This document shows positions 63,479 to 64,000 of a stretch of DNA of 64,000 nucleotides, piece by piece (the stretch's first letter is position 1; every line of letters starts with the position of its first letter). The stretch spans positions 26,185 through 90,184 of the forward strand of contig DASRFG010000033.1 in assembly GCA_035651655.1 (NCBI GenBank), written 5' to 3'. Below the pieces are notes generated by a model. That model saw only the letters and a program-made list of their open reading frames with translations. It had not been told where the DNA came from and did not search any database. The stretch is from Terriglobales bacterium (GTDB taxonomy: Bacteria; Acidobacteriota; Terriglobia; Terriglobales; Acidobacteriaceae). A program made the position numbers and the translations under genes.

Positions 63479-63826
63479 ATGTCTTACCCTGCTACATATC
63501 GCGAGCGCACTAGGTGTCCCGAGTGCCACTCCAAGGTAAAGCTGGAGGCTGTTAATTTTCTCCCAAAGTTTCAATGCCCGAATTGTGGAAAGGATATTCG
63601 AGTTTCTCAAACCTATCAGCGCACTATGCTCCCAACAATATGGATAGCGGGCTTGATTATCCCCTATGTCGGGGGAATGAGTTTGTGGATTGCCTTACTT
63701 TGTTGGATACCCATTGTCTGGGTAATGGGGTTTCTTTGGACGTATGCCGGGAAATACGTGTTTTCCCCCAAACTTGAACGATATGTTCCCAAACAAACCT
63801 CCATACTGGGCCTTGGTTCCAACTAA
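63479..63826 (+). CDS. Zinc-ribbon membrane protein
   Basis: 115 residues. A zinc ribbon (RCPECHSK and QCPNCGKD, two C-x2-C pairs about 20 apart) is followed by two membrane helices (about 50-66 and 69-92) and a short basic tail. Probably a small inner-membrane protein with a cytoplasmic ribbon. Function unknown. It lies divergent to the membrane gene at 62.9-63.3 kb. The remaining bases to the window end (63827-64000) show no gene. Confidence 0.7.
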   Translation: MSYPATYRERTRCPECHSKVKLEAVNFLPKFQCPNCGKDIRVSQTYQRTMLPTIWIAGLIIPYVGGMSLWIALLCWIPIVWVMGFLWTYAGKYVFSPKLERYVPKQTSILGLGSN

Positions 63827-64000
63827 GGGCTTGCCGAAATATTAACTGAAAACTATAGAACGGTACGTTCCACCCCAGTCTTCAGTGCTTGTTCTTGGGT
63901 CGAATTAGGCGGACATTCTCCGGCGTTGTATTAATGCTTGGGAAGTCTCGATGATTTACTTGAAGAGCGCACTTGGTTGGAGTGGCGTCGCGTGTCCAAG

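Overview
This window reads as ordinary chromosomal DNA from a Gram-negative, GC-rich bacterium, most likely an Acidobacteriota member of the Koribacter/Terriglobia type. That placement is an inference. It rests on the outer-membrane and type IV pilus genes, many small zinc-ribbon and orphan receiver proteins, FecR-domain proteins without iron-uptake genes, and short dispersed palindromes. No rRNA, CRISPR array, intact insertion sequence or intact prophage is visible.

Layout. 1-3.1 kb: the 3' end of a GGDEF gene, then a convergent aldehyde dehydrogenase-alanine dehydrogenase pair. 3.4-10.9 kb: a FecR-domain protein followed by the complete rod-shape cluster mreB-mreC-mreD-mrdA-rodA. 11.3-13.9 kb: an RNase E/G-type nuclease with a very large charged insertion. 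15.2-21.3 kb: a helix-turn-helix gene leading pilM-N-O-P-Q, with a leader predicted to fold over its own ribosome-binding site. 21.4-25.1 kb: an M24 aminopeptidase, accB-accC and thiE. 25.2-31.6 kb: two APC permeases, a terminator, a K+ channel, a bifunctional NAD(P)HX repair enzyme and tsaE.

31.6-34.2 kb (minus strand): an unusual four-gene operon encoding an outer-membrane beta-barrel, a small c-type cytochrome, a CuA-like cupredoxin fused to a Cys-rich module, and a second secreted copy of that module. 34.3-41.2 kb: a secreted Ig-like protein, two tandem overlapping LuxR-type genes, an orphan receiver, a GT39-type glycosyltransferase downstream of a prepilin-like gene, and a second FecR-like protein. 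41.2-49.8 kb: metabolic and transport genes (pterin dehydratase, CPA2-type antiporter, Rieske oxygenase, purU, YheT-type hydrolase, AstE-like hydrolase). 50-52.2 kb: a PilX-like protein, a decayed tyrosine-recombinase fragment and tRNA-Arg(TCT).

52.2-64 kb: small membrane and zinc-binding proteins, orphan receivers, a PAS histidine kinase, an acyl-CoA dehydrogenase, glpF, a MerR-TPR fusion and a HAD hydrolase. Themes that tie the region together are envelope building (Mre/Rod with FecR proteins), surface pili (PilMNOPQ plus scattered pilin-like and PilX-like genes) and signalling by unlinked receivers. Several start codons were moved from the longest open frame on ribosome-binding-site or family-alignment grounds, as stated in each entry.
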